64,000 bases of DNA from Leishmania martiniquensis (lineage: Eukaryota > Euglenozoa > Kinetoplastea > Trypanosomatida > Trypanosomatidae): contig NC_090151.1 in the NCBI RefSeq assembly GCF_017916325.1, positions 390,001-454,000 of the forward strand. Direction: 5' to 3'. The position numbers were made by a program, and so were the translations under genes. How positions within the stretch are numbered: position 1 is the stretch's first letter; each line of letters opens with the position of its first letter. The notes under the pieces are model-generated. The model did not search any database and was not told the DNA's origin. It saw only the letters and a program-made list of their open reading frames with translations. Shown here one piece after another: positions 51,626 through 61,612 of the stretch.

Positions 51626-53515
51626 TCAAAGTAGCGGCGGCTCCCACGAAGTCGTCTTGGTGGCGTGGTTCACATAAAAGGTGCGGCCGGTGCCGGGATC
51701 GACGCGCGCCTCCCACGGTGGCGGCAGCGCCTGTACCACGGGCCCTGGCCTGGTCCAGCTCGTCTGCCGCATCTTGTCGTTCACATAAAAGATGCGGCCG
51801 GTGGCAGGGTCGACGCGCGGCACCCAGTCGCTGTCACCGCCTGTCTCAACGCTTCCGCCTGGCGGCCGCATGGCGGCCAGTGATGTGGACGCCACTGACG
51901 AGGCGCCGGACGACGCCACCGTCGGCGGCTCCCACGAAGTCGTCTTGGTGGCGTGGTTCACATAAAAGGTGCGGCCGGTGCCGGGATCGACGCGCGCCTC
52001 CCACGGTGGCGGCAGCGCCATCGCTCCATCGCCACTGACATGGGAGCTGACGCTCGCAACGCTAAGCGGGTCCGCGACGCTCGACTGTGGGCGCTCCCAC
52101 GTTGTCTTCTTGGACTTGTGGTCAATGTAGAACGTGCGCTTCGTCACCGGGTCCGTGCGCTCCTCCCAGCCGCCTGGCAACACACAACTTAGATGCGACT
52201 TCAGCCGCGCCGCGCGCCACGCCTCAACCTGTTCCTCAAGCTCCAACTGCTTCTGTGGCCCCAGTGGGTGCTGCCATGTCGAGCGCGTCCGCCCAGTGGC
52301 GTCCGCGTCCGCGTAGTAGTGGCGCTGCCGTGACTCATCGTAAACGAGGGCCCACCCCACCGGGAGGGTGGTGGACACCATCGGCTCACCAATAGACGCC
52401 GTCGCGCTGGAGACACCATTGACGGCTGACGGCCGAGACGTGCTGGACGGCGGCGGCATTGCAGATGGCGGCGAGGCGTTCTGAGCCACCGCCGGTGGCG
52501 AAGTCGCGGTGGTGACAGTATGCAGCGAGCCTGTCTCAAAGAATGAAGGCGCAGCTGCAGCGGAGTCGGAAGGTGGTGGTGCCCACTCATGCGGAAGCAG
52601 GGGCTGGTTGCCATCGTCGGTGCCGCTGGGGGATGCGCTGCTGCTAAGTTGAGAGGACGACGGGGGTGGTGCCGTCGGCTGTCGTCCGCTGGGTTGTGCA
52701 AATAGGTCAGGCACCGCCGGCATCGGGGGTTGGTCCGCAGGGGTGGCTGCCGTTGCTGCCGGCATCGCGACCGTTGCCCCGGTACCGGTGTTGGGCTTCT
52801 GTTGCTGCAGGCGCACCTGCAACGCCTTCAGCTCTGCCAGCGCGGACACGGACAAGTTGGTCTGCTCCCGCTGCTCCACCAGCGCTAGTGCGGCGATAGC
52901 GGCCTCCGTGTTTGGCAGAAACGTGACGCCACTGGACTTCTCCATTGTCGCCACGCCGCCCGATGCGCCGTATCGCGCTGATGCATAGCCGAGCAGCTCC
53001 TCCGCCACTTCGTCTCCCTCGTACACAGCGAACACGATCTCGCCACTCTCCCGGGACGCCATCAGCTCCATCGCCGTGGAAAGGTACGCATTGGGCGTGA
53101 CTAGACAGAAGGCGGGCTTCGCCTGGCCAGGCGAGGGGACAGCGTTGCCACCCCCGCTGACGCCACCGGCTCCGGTGGGCAGCAGCAACAGCTGCAGCAG
53201 CTTTGTGCACAGCGCGGCATCCACTGGGGTGCCAGCGCGGCCGTGAATGCTCTCCAGCACATGCGTCTGGAAGCGTAGACGGCGCAAGGTGGAGATGACG
53301 CACGTGCGGGGCCCCTCATCGAGTCCGCTGATGAGGGCAGAGGAGAAAAAGATGATGCGGGAGAGAAGGGCTGTCGCCGCGCTGTCCACACCGACGGGCT
53401 GTAGCAGCTGTTGCTCGATTGCTGTCATGAGCCGCGCAACCGCCGCCTTCACTTCCTCCTCCGAGGTGGGCTGGAAGCCGCTGAGTAAGTAGTCGCCATC
53501 AACAAGAAGATGCAT
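51626..53515 (-). CDS. Five-WW-domain protein (629 aa)
   Basis: The N-terminal ~170 residues (from MHLLVDGDYLLSGFQP) look folded but match no family I know. A Pro/Ser/Ala-rich linker (about 240-380) follows. Then come five WW domains at about 383-418, 446-476, 500-530, 560-589 and 597-627, with patterns such as LPPPWEARVDPGTGRTFYVN and TTSWEPP. WW domains bind proline-rich ligands such as PPxY, so this is likely an adaptor. WW3 and WW5 are identical in protein and DNA. WW4 lacks the Leu-Pro at its start. The protein ends two residues after WW5. The ATG at 53515 is the first in frame; the frame runs open upstream to a TTG at 53809. Last gene of the minus-strand run. Confidence 0.87.
   Translation of the reverse strand: MHLLVDGDYLLSGFQPTSEEEVKAAVARLMTAIEQQLLQPVGVDSAATALLSRIIFFSSALISGLDEGPRTCVISTLRRLRFQTHVLESIHGRAGTPVDAALCTKLLQLLLLPTGAGGVSGGGNAVPSPGQAKPAFCLVTPNAYLSTAMELMASRESGEIVFAVYEGDEVAEELLGYASARYGASGGVATMEKSSGVTFLPNTEAAIAALALVEQREQTNLSVSALAELKALQVRLQQQKPNTGTGATVAMPAATAATPADQPPMPAVPDLFAQPSGRQPTAPPPSSSQLSSSASPSGTDDGNQPLLPHEWAPPPSDSAAAAPSFFETGSLHTVTTATSPPAVAQNASPPSAMPPPSSTSRPSAVNGVSSATASIGEPMVSTTLPVGWALVYDESRQRHYYADADATGRTRSTWQHPLGPQKQLELEEQVEAWRAARLKSHLSCVLPGGWEERTDPVTKRTFYIDHKSKKTTWERPQSSVADPLSVASVSSHVSGDGAMALPPPWEARVDPGTGRTFYVNHATKTTSWEPPTVASSGASSVASTSLAAMRPPGGSVETGGDSDWVPRVDPATGRIFYVNDKMRQTSWTRPGPVVQALPPPWEARVDPGTGRTFYVNHATKTTSWEPPLL
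51635..51731 (-). repeat. 97-bp direct repeat encoding WW5
   Basis: Identical base for base to 51923-52019 (WW3), at an offset of 288 bases. Sequence outside the borders differs at once. Confidence 0.95.
51923..52019 (-). repeat. 97-bp direct repeat encoding WW3
   Basis: Partner of 51635-51731. WW4 lies between the two copies and is only similar, so a WW module was copied recently or homogenised. Confidence 0.95.
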
Positions 53516-54359
53516 GATGGTGGCGATAGCGATGTGCAGATTCGTAACCACCAGTAGGCACACGTCTAGAGAGAGAGTGGTGATGGTGGGGAGAGGGCAG
53601 CGGCCACAGCAACAAAAGGAACGAGAGCGAGAGAGGGCCAATGCGGCGTCGGTGTAGTGGTGTGCTCGGCGTACCGGCAGTGCCGCAGCGAGCCAGATGA
53701 GAGGAAGAAGGGAGGGGGGAGACGCGCGGTCTTGGAGAGGGCCCTCGAGCCACTCGTTTGTGCTGTCGAGAGCCGGAAAAAAAATATATATGCAAAGAGA
53801 GCGAGCCAAGTCGGCATGTGTGTGTGTGATGTGACAAAGACGGGTGGAGGAGGAGAGCAGGAAAGGCGCAGAGAAACGGCTTGAAGAAGAGGTGCGGCAT
53901 GGTGGCGGCGGGGAGGCAATAAGGGCATGCCATGGCGCGCCCTCCCCACTACGGCCTCACAACTTGTGTGTGCGCACCACGCCCTCACTGTCGCGCCACA
54001 CCGCCCGTAAAGGAAATATCTTCTGCACAGTTTCGCCCCCCCCCCCCTTCTGCTGCGAAGCACTCGAGGCCCGCGAGAAAGGGGGGAGGGGAGAGGCGTT
54101 TGCGTTGGTTATGGGTGTGCGCACAGAGACGTCCACCAATGTGTACATAGGACAACGGCGCGCCTGACAGCAACTCAGAGGAGTGCATCACGTCTCGTGG
54201 GGATTGGGGCAGCACCAAACGTCTTTCCGCATCCACTTACTCGCCAGAGTCATCACCCCAACGGTGATGGTGATGTCGGTGGTGGAGGTGGGGCGGAGAG
54301 CCAAAGAGAAAAAGGAGGAAGGCTGTGGTGTGTTGTTGCGCCCTTGTGGGGCATTGCAG
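53516..54359. other. Spacer between minus-strand genes; no supported gene
   Basis: On the minus strand it is pyrimidine-rich (for example 53840-53890 and 54060-54100), fitting the 5' UTR and splice region of the WW gene and the 3' UTR of the upstream gene. A C homopolymer lies at 54038-54048. Confidence 0.6.
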
Positions 54360-54713
54360 CTATGCGTCGGAGTCGCTCTCGCTGCCAAAGTCGTCGCTGT
54401 CGGAGTCGGCGCGAGTGCGCTTGCGCTCGCTGCCGGCGGTCGCCGCAGCGGAGCTGTTTTTGAAGGGGTCCAGCCACAACTGCACCTCTTCTTCCACGGA
54501 CTTGGCGAACTTCTCGCTGATGAACAACATCGGGGCCATTACGGACGAGGCCGTGCTGGCGCTTTGAAACATAGCAGAAACGCTGCCCCGGTTCGCATCC
54601 GAGTTGCTGATGCGCAGCAGCATCTCTAGCGCGGACGGGTCACGACACGTCACAGTCGCCCCGCGCTCCGCTGTCACACCCTTGAGCAAGGCCTTTAATT
54701 GCACATCTGCCAT
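54360..54713 (-). CDS. Small acidic-tailed protein (117 aa)
   Basis: It starts MADVQLKALLKG. The first ~90 residues look like a compact helical domain (SALEMLLRISN, then MLFISEKFAKSVEEEVQLWL). The C-terminus has a nuclear-localisation-like cluster (ERKRTR) followed by a Ser/Asp tail (DSDSDDFGSESDSD) resembling casein kinase 2 sites. I do not recognise the family. The tail and the basic patch suggest a nuclear or chaperone-like protein. The frame extends eight codons upstream of the chosen ATG without another ATG. Confidence 0.75.
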   Translation of the reverse strand: MADVQLKALLKGVTAERGATVTCRDPSALEMLLRISNSDANRGSVSAMFQSASTASSVMAPMLFISEKFAKSVEEEVQLWLDPFKNSSAAATAGSERKRTRADSDSDDFGSESDSDA

Positions 54714-55934
54714 CGTGCACGGGCGCACTGAAAACAAGAGGGGTGAGGGGGAGGGGGAAAGGGGATGCCGACGGGTGTGGATGTGTTGCGTGTCGTCGCA
54801 GGTGGGGCGGAGATGAGTGAGGATGAGGGGCAGCGGCGGGTGGAGAGGGAAGATTGTTCATGGGCACCGGAGAGCGTGTCTGGGCAAGCCCAGTTTTTGC
54901 CTTCTTCGACACAAGGAAAGGGGAAAGCGCCCACGGGGCCCCGCTCGACTCGCGGCGCCCCAACGCCACTCGGCCTTCTCCTCCTGCGCCCCCCCCCCCC
55001 CCCCAAGTGGTGCAGAACGAGAGGGTTGCACGCCCATTACAGCCACGCGCCGACACAGCCACCTGAGCAATGACCTCCGCCTCGAGCGGTGCCTTCCACA
55101 CGCCACCCACCCCCACACGCCTCGCAGGACGCCATGGCGGCACGCACGACTGGGGTGACGGAGGCTCTCCCCCCCCTCACACCCGTGGGCAGCGTGAGGG
55201 CCGCGCGAGATGCGCTCCGACGCCACGCCACCCCGGACTTGACCGCCGACAGCAGCAGTGATGCACCGCTCGGCCTTCGCAACGTGGTGAGCACTTGTCC
55301 CTGTGCCCACATCAGGTGAGGCGGCTTGGCGCCCAAGAGGGGGGAGGGGAGGGGGGCACTGCACATTCCGGCGATAGAGACGCTTCAGCATGTGGGCAGG
55401 CGAATGGAAAGATCGACTGACTCCACCAACACACTTGTATACCCCCATACATATCGCAACGACACGCACGTCTGTGGGCCCACATGAAGCCCCCCCTCTC
55501 CCCCCAGCGCCGGCCTCGCTTGTGCAATGGCAGGGAGAGATGACGCGCATGTGTGCTCGACGGCGCCCGTCACATGACAGCGAGAAGGCACTGAAAACGC
55601 CGACATATACACGCGTTACCCGCCCGCCGTCGGCAGACGGACGACGAGGAGGAGAGCGTCACCGTGACGCTGCTGCTGCTGCCGTGTACACAGGGAATCA
55701 TAGACATCGTGGGAGGGAAGGAGCAACGCGGCAAGAGCAAAAAAGAAGCGTACGTGGACGAGCTGCAGAGAGTGCAAGAGGACTCCATGGCGGAGTGGTG
55801 CGTGCGCTGGTCAAGAGGCGCGCGTAAAGAAAGTTGACAACTCTGAAGGCGGTGGCGACGTGCATGCCAGTGCTGTGCGGCCCCTCAGCACCGCCGCTGC
55901 TGCTGTTGCTGCGGCGGCACGTGCCCTCGACACC
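54714..55934. other. Spacer between minus-strand genes with a SIDER-like segment
   Basis: It holds the retroposon-like segment at 55215-55308 and a C homopolymer at 54990-55005, and is otherwise UTR-like. No protein is recognised on either strand. Confidence 0.6.
55215..55308 (-). mobile_element. SIDER-like retroposon remnant, minus-strand copy
   Basis: 94 bases that pair without gaps with 30787-30880 on the plus strand at about 81% identity. It starts 627 bases after the stop of the 336-aa gene and is again in sense orientation to transcription. The same position relative to a stop codon in two unrelated genes supports a 3' UTR retroposon family. Confidence 0.6.
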
Positions 55935-56945
55935 TCAGTCCTTCTCCATGCGGCTGTTGAGCAGCTCTTGCCGGCTGGAGGCGAGGTAACTGCGAATTTC
56001 GTCCGCCGCTATCTTCTGGAAGACCAACGCCTGATCTTGGCACAGCTGTGTGCGATGCAGAGCCTCCTCCGCCATCAGGTCACGCGCAACCGCGGGTTGC
56101 AGTTCGTCACACGCGGCCTCATACTTTAGTTGACAGAGACGCGCGTGGCGGTACTCCTTTGCCATTGCCTCGGCAAGAGCGCCAGCGTATAGCCGCTGCA
56201 GCCGCTCCACATCCATCCGGCCCGCCCGTTCCCACTCTTCCAGCACGAAGATCTGATAGAGCTGCTGCTGCACAAACGCGAAGTACGCGAGGCGCCTCGC
56301 ACGATCCTCACTCTCCGCGGCGGCAGACTCCTTCGCCTCGCGCATCACTTGCAGCCGCCGCGCCTCGATCCAGTGTGGCACCTCAGCATTTTCGATTGCC
56401 TTGCGGCACCGCGGCTCCTCGGCGAAGGACAGGGAGCGGCGGTGGAGGATTTCCTGCAGCTGCGTCACATCCAGCAGAAAACGGCAGTAGCTGTTTCGTA
56501 TGCTCCAACGCCACACCGTCTCCTCCTGTGCCACGCTAAGGTTGTTCACATGGCGAAGGGCCGCCATAACAGGCGACAACGTCCTTTCCACACCCCACAC
56601 CATCTGCGTCAGCTCTTCCTGCTCATGGCGCACGAGCTGCTGGCGAAGCTCGCGCTCCCACTGGACCAACTCGCACACCATCTGGTCGTACTCTGCCGTC
56701 AGCATTATGAGCTGTTGGGCGGTGGCATCTGTCGATTGTGCGGACACCGCTGGCGCAGCGGTTTTGGCGGTAGAGCGAGAGAGGCACGGGAAGAATCCAC
56801 TACCGGCTGGCACCGCTGTGTCCATGCTCCCTGCAGAGGCTTCAGGATCACCGCTGGGGGTTACCTCATGGGGACGTTGGGCGACACAGGACCTTTTCAG
56901 GTCGCAAGTGAGAGTTGCACGGCCACCTTTATTGACGACCAGCAT
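55935..56945 (-). CDS. Coiled-coil / helical protein (336 aa)
   Basis: After ~80 low-complexity residues the protein is almost wholly helical. It is rich in Glu, Arg, Gln and Leu, with heptad-like patterns (QLIMLTAEYDQMVCELVQWE, RRLQVMREAKESAAAESEDR, FVLEEWERAGRMDVERLQRL). It contains conserved-looking aromatic spots (WRWSIRNSYCRFLLD). No enzyme motif or membrane segment is visible. A cytoskeletal or flagellar role is possible but unsupported. The frame is open for 220 further codons upstream, but that part looks like spacer. A pyrimidine tract at ~57145-57170 followed by AGs favours the ATG at 56945. An ATG at 57365 would add 140 residues. Confidence 0.75.
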   Translation of the reverse strand: MLVVNKGGRATLTCDLKRSCVAQRPHEVTPSGDPEASAGSMDTAVPAGSGFFPCLSRSTAKTAAPAVSAQSTDATAQQLIMLTAEYDQMVCELVQWERELRQQLVRHEQEELTQMVWGVERTLSPVMAALRHVNNLSVAQEETVWRWSIRNSYCRFLLDVTQLQEILHRRSLSFAEEPRCRKAIENAEVPHWIEARRLQVMREAKESAAAESEDRARRLAYFAFVQQQLYQIFVLEEWERAGRMDVERLQRLYAGALAEAMAKEYRHARLCQLKYEAACDELQPAVARDLMAEEALHRTQLCQDQALVFQKIAADEIRSYLASSRQELLNSRMEKD

Positions 56946-57642
56946 TGCCGGCGATGTCGACCACGCCGCGTCAGGGGCGGGGGCGCTGTAGCTCTGCGAC
57001 TGCTGCTGTGAGACGCAGAGGCCTGCGCACGTTTCTGTATTAGCTCCAGGGATGATGGTGAGAGTGGCGTGAAGAGCACCACGAAACGTCACACCGAGCG
57101 TGCCAGCGCGGATGGGCCAATCTGACGTAGAGAAGACCAGCGCGGAACAGAGAGAGAGGGAACGAGACGGGTGGAGAGCATGCCAGCGCCAGAGAGGGGA
57201 GAGGGGGGAAGGGGGAGGCTCAAGACCGAGTTGAGCGGGCACCAATGCATGGGAACATCGTGTTGCACGTGCTCCTCGCCCTTTTGGCCGTAGGCTGCCG
57301 CCCTCTCTCCCTCCCTTCGCCGCCGCCGCTGCGCGGGTCGCCGATCCCAGCCGCGAGCGCCACATCGAGGAGGGGAGAGAGAGGGGGGGCGCAAAGAAAG
57401 CGAAGGGTTCCCCCCTCTGACGAGCACCCGCCGCGGCTTTGGTGGTGCTCTCCCCAGCACTGAGAGGGTGCACAACGCTGGGCAATGAGAAACCGAAATG
57501 GACACACAGCAGACACGAAGCAGTGCGCAACGAAAGGCGCAGAGACTGGCCGACAAGGAAGGGGGCTCCTCCCCCCTCCTTGTCGCCACACATGCACATA
57601 AACACTCACAGAGAGAGAGACAGAGAGACGCACAGGTGTGAA
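56946..57642. other. Spacer upstream of the coiled-coil gene; no supported gene
   Basis: On the minus strand it has several pyrimidine tracts (57145-57170, 57370-57395, 57610-57635). The open frames over it are continuations of the downstream gene's frame or composition effects. Confidence 0.55.
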
Positions 57643-59097
57643 TCAGAGATGCGTTCGAACCTGCGCGTCCACAATATCGGCGAGGTGAGCCAGTAGCGCC
57701 ATGTTGCGCATAGCCGCTAGCTTCCCCTGCTTGGCGAGCGGCGGCAATACCGCCGATGCAGGAGACTCGCCCCGAGGCCTCTTCAAGGCAGGATCCCCCT
57801 CGTCGCCTTGCGTATCTGCCACGTCACAGTACTGCATAACTTCGAGAACAATATCGTGCACCTCTGCCACCTCTGCGAGGAAGAGACGGAGGTCGGCGCG
57901 CAGGGAAGTCGACTTGGCGGCGGATGCCATGCACGACGTGAGGAAAGGCGACAGCGGCGGCTTCGCGGACTGGCCGCACTCTGACCCGGCTAACGGTGAC
58001 GCAACCTCTGCTGCGGCGACCAGGAATGTGAAGATGCGTATCAGTGCGGCGCAAAGCCCCTTCCAGGACTCGCTGACGACGGTGCCATCGCCAACCATCA
58101 AATCACCCTCGTCCCGAGACGGTGGCCTCTTGGTCCCGATCGTCCCATCCGCCTCGCTGTGCATCGCCATCGGCCTGCTCACCGCTCGAAGCGAACGCCC
58201 GTCGCTGTCGGCGCCGGCGCTGCTCCACAGTTGCCCTTCGATTCGTGCTGACTGCGGGTGCGCTTGGCGCACGCGTCTGTCAGGTCTGCAGAGCAGCATA
58301 GCCTCCGCGCACTCCTTGGTCAATTTCATGACCCACAGCAGGAGGAGGCTAAAGCTGTTCGCGTCAACGGAGCCAAGGAGGAGTCGGTGGGTGACCGGCA
58401 GCGGGCACGCCGCGTCAAGCACACGGTAGCGTATGAGCTGCGCAGGGGTGGGGAGCAGCAAAAGAGCCGCCGGTGCGCCAGGCGTGTGCGCAGCGTCTCC
58501 TGTCTCTCCATGGGTGAGTGGCACCTGTACCGCACTGCTTATTGGGAAGGTCCACGGGGGAGGGTGTCCACCAGAGCACTTGAGAACCTGATGGGGGCCG
58601 CACGAGGAGGGGTGCATGTCGCGCCGAGAAGTGTCGCGCTCACACCAGCTTGTCGCCTCGGCGGCACTGGCGCTCACATCAGTACCCGTATCGCTGTTTC
58701 CGGCAAAGTCCAAAAAGTCTGCGGTGGCTGCCCATAGCTGAAGCAGCTCTCCCAGCGAGTAGAAGACCATGCCTGCGTGCAGCCCCAGCAGTGATGACGC
58801 CGATGATGGGGCAGATTCGATCGAGCCCGCATCGGCACCCATCAATCGGCCTGCAGTTGGCGGTTGAGCAGCAACCGGAGGATCACTGCCCGTCGTCCCC
58901 GCCGTGGCCGCGGCGGCGCCTTCACGCCACCACGAGAACAAACCTGCGGCAGCCTCCGTTAGGGACCTCAGCAGGCGACACTGCTCCTTGAGACACTGCT
59001 GCAGGTGCAGCTCCTCTCGATAAACGCGCATGAGCTCCTGCTGCGCTGCAACGTGTGGCATCAGAGCCGGTGGGGACGGGGGCGGAGGGACGCTCAT
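57643..59097 (-). CDS. Unknown helical protein (484 aa)
   Basis: It starts MSVPPPPSPPALMPHV, followed by a helical stretch (QELMRVYREELHLQQCLKEQCRLLRSL). Alternating disordered and hydrophobic helical parts follow, such as MVFYSLGELLQLWAATADFL (~110-130), FSLLLLWVMKLTKECAEAML (~255) and WKGLCAALIRIFTFLVAAAE (~350). The hydrophobic stretches contain charges and look like buried helices rather than membrane spans. Near the C-terminus is ALKRPRGE, a possible nuclear signal, then helices to the end. No family is recognised. The ATG at 59097 is the first in frame. Confidence 0.75.
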   Translation of the reverse strand: MSVPPPPSPPALMPHVAAQQELMRVYREELHLQQCLKEQCRLLRSLTEAAAGLFSWWREGAAAATAGTTGSDPPVAAQPPTAGRLMGADAGSIESAPSSASSLLGLHAGMVFYSLGELLQLWAATADFLDFAGNSDTGTDVSASAAEATSWCERDTSRRDMHPSSCGPHQVLKCSGGHPPPWTFPISSAVQVPLTHGETGDAAHTPGAPAALLLLPTPAQLIRYRVLDAACPLPVTHRLLLGSVDANSFSLLLLWVMKLTKECAEAMLLCRPDRRVRQAHPQSARIEGQLWSSAGADSDGRSLRAVSRPMAMHSEADGTIGTKRPPSRDEGDLMVGDGTVVSESWKGLCAALIRIFTFLVAAAEVASPLAGSECGQSAKPPLSPFLTSCMASAAKSTSLRADLRLFLAEVAEVHDIVLEVMQYCDVADTQGDEGDPALKRPRGESPASAVLPPLAKQGKLAAMRNMALLAHLADIVDAQVRTHL

Positions 59098-60201
59098 GTG
59101 ATGGTGAAGGGGGCGCGGCAGTGCATAGCCGTCAAGTGCCCCACACCCCCCACCGCTGAAGAGAGGAAGAGAGAGCAAATTAGTCTCTAGACGCGAACAG
59201 CCATGCCGAGAGGGCTGCGCGTGAAGTGCGTGCGATGTGTATACGTGCGTTTCGAGCGAGGGGGGCAGAGGCGCGCAGATGGGGCTATTGGGCAGACGCA
59301 GAAGGCCATGGAGGATGCAGGCGCACGCAGAAGGAGTAGAAGCAGCAGCAGCAGCCGATCATGAAGAGACGGCTCCATGACCGATGCGAGCAAGAGGGTA
59401 AGCGCCCCCCCAAAGCCTCTCGGATGAGAGAGGGGGGAGGGGGCAGGGCAGCAATCGGAAAGGGATGCGCAATGACGAAGAGTGCCGAGTAACCGACCCC
59501 ACTCCCCTCCCTCTCCCTCTCCCTCTCCTCACCAAAGCAGCGGCATCCGCCCGCCACGATGTGCGATTCATTTTTGAGACGAAAAAAACCCAAAAAAAAA
59601 AGAAAACAAAACCGCAAAAGACGACGGCGAAGCGACAGAGGAGAGGGGCGATCGCGCGCACGTGTCGTTGTGCGTCCTCTGTGTGTATGCTCGCCCTTCC
59701 CCACCCCCTCCCATCCATGGAGGGCGTGACGAGCCGGTCCCTCCACTAACACATGCGCCGCACACACACACACACACAGACACAGACACAGACGGAGGTG
59801 CGTGTGAAGAGCAGGAGAGCCGAAAAGGCCGCCTACTCCCGTCCCGGCACACGAAAGTGGACACAGATTCATCAGCACAGAGACGGCGGGCTACCAAGCA
59901 ACAACGCGAAGACGCACACCGCGAGTCCGGCTGCCCACCAAATGCGTCCAACACCCTTCTCTCGCTGCAGTCGTGAAGCGTTTCTACTCTCTTCTTCCAC
60001 TGCTGCTGCCTCTCCCTCCCCCTCACATCCACTCAGTCTGCACGCATGCGGCGCACTGGACGCGCGTGCGACAAAGGGATCACACACACACACACACACA
60101 CTCACATAGACACATATCTGTGAAGTGAGGAGGGCGGGGACGGGGACGGCGGTGGCACGAGAGAGAGAGAGAGGGGCAGGGGCGCGAGTGATGGGTCGGC
60201 C
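59098..60201. other. Spacer between minus-strand genes; no supported gene
   Basis: It contains an A run at 59581-59608, CA/GA microsatellites (59761-59800, 60085-60110) and pyrimidine tracts on the minus strand. No gene is seen. Confidence 0.6.
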
Positions 60202-60357
60202 TTAGTAGTTCAGCTTCGTGCGGCGCCAGTGGCGGCGCTTCTCGTTCCACTTGATGCGATTGCCCGTGCGAAGGCGAATCCAGTACGGCACCGGCTTGTT
60301 CTGGTTCATCTTCTTCGCATACTTCTTCTTCACGGCCAGCGGCTTGAAGCGGCCCAT
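60202..60357 (-). CDS. RPL39: 60S ribosomal protein L39 (eL39)
   Basis: 51 residues, the usual size of eL39, ending with the hallmark [13 protein letters not shown]. The N-terminus ([20 protein letters not shown]) and the middle ([17 protein letters not shown]) align over the whole family. The protein lines the nascent peptide exit tunnel of the large subunit. It has no Cys or acidic cluster and is strongly basic. The frame extends upstream by 27 codons, but these do not resemble eL39. The gene is short enough to be missed by length cut-offs. Confidence 0.97.
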
Positions 60358-61612
60358 GATGGCGTATGGACGTGTGCGTGTGTGTGCAGTGGTGGTGGTG
60401 AATAGGCTACTGCGCACCGATGCAGACACAAACAGCAACAGCAGCGCTCTCGCTCTCTACTGCGCGGGTGAGCGCGATTTGGTGTTTGGTTGGAGGGAGA
60501 AAGGCGGAGGGGATGGAGGGGGAGGTGGAGAGACGATGATGTGCAGAGAGCAGCCTTGTGCAGGTGCGGCAGGCACGGACGCTGGCGCCGCTGCAGCCTC
60601 CTCCACAGACAGAGAGAGGGAAAGGGTGCGTGAAGGATCAAAAAAAAATGCACCACATGAAGAGGGTTGCATCAGCCTGCGGAGTGTGTGGAAGGGGGCA
60701 CACGAGGGTGGTGGTGGTTGGCGCATGCCATCTCCTCCCTCCTCCCTCTCCCCCGCCGTCTCCCGCAGCGAACGCCTCACTGAAGTCGGCGCTGCTCCTG
60801 TTTCACGTGTTACCACCTTCGATTTGGCTCTGGAGAATCCACCAAACATTGTCAGACAACGCACAACACTGTGGGCGACTCATGTGCGCGCGCGCACAAA
60901 AGCACACATATCAGGACACCGTCATCTCCCCGCCCTCCCCACACATCCCATACAGAGTTGCACGCGTAAGCTCAAATGACTATGCAGCCCTCGCCTCGAG
61001 AGAGAAGAGAGGAGAGGAGAGGAGAGAAAGGGAGGGGAGGGAGGGGGAAGAGGACGAGCTGCTAACAAACAGCCGCGTAGAAGGCACACCCAACACACAA
61101 AATCAGAGAAAGGCGAAGAGGCGCAGGAGACAGAGGACCGACGCATAGGCTGTCTCACTCTTACAGGCTCCTGCCCCACACCCTGGGGCGAGTGCAGTGG
61201 TGAAGAGGGAGAGGGGGAGGGGGAGGAGATGCGTGGGTAGGCGGGAGAGAAAGCAAGACAGACGTATCGGAGCACCACCGACAGCGAACGAAGAAATCAA
61301 CAGGAGGGCGGGAGCGGTGGGGCTGGGCTGGGCTGGGGAAACGTCACGACACAAGCCGCACGCGCCGAGTCTCCTCCACACCCGAGCACATCTCAGCCCC
61401 CTCCCTCCCCCTCCTTACTCTTGCGCCGCCACTCAGCTTCGCCCTACCCACTCAAACGGTGTACAGGGGAGAGGAGTCCCCCCACCCCCCACCCACCAGG
61501 CCGCTTGCAAGGGATCGTGAGAAAGGGCGTATGCACACACATATATATATATATATGTGCATGCGTACGCGCACTCCCACCTCTTCTCTCCCTCATGCGA
61601 CTGCGAGGTTGG
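60358..61612. other. Spacer between eL39 and delta-COP; no supported gene
   Basis: It is purine-rich on the plus strand, giving pyrimidine tracts on the coding strand for splicing (60490-60532, 61000-61060, 61200-61230). A TA-centred palindromic microsatellite lies at 61528-61570. Confidence 0.6.
61528..61570. repeat. CA-TA-TG palindromic microsatellite
   Basis: GCAC/CA repeats run into a long TA tract and then TGTGC, forming a near-perfect inverted repeat about 45 bases downstream of the delta-COP stop codon. It could fold as a hairpin in the 3' UTR. Confidence 0.8.

Noticed and set aside
51626..53809. Longer 727-residue form of the WW protein
   Set aside because: The extra 98 codons start at TTG, read as pyrimidine-tract and UTR sequence, and contain no ATG.
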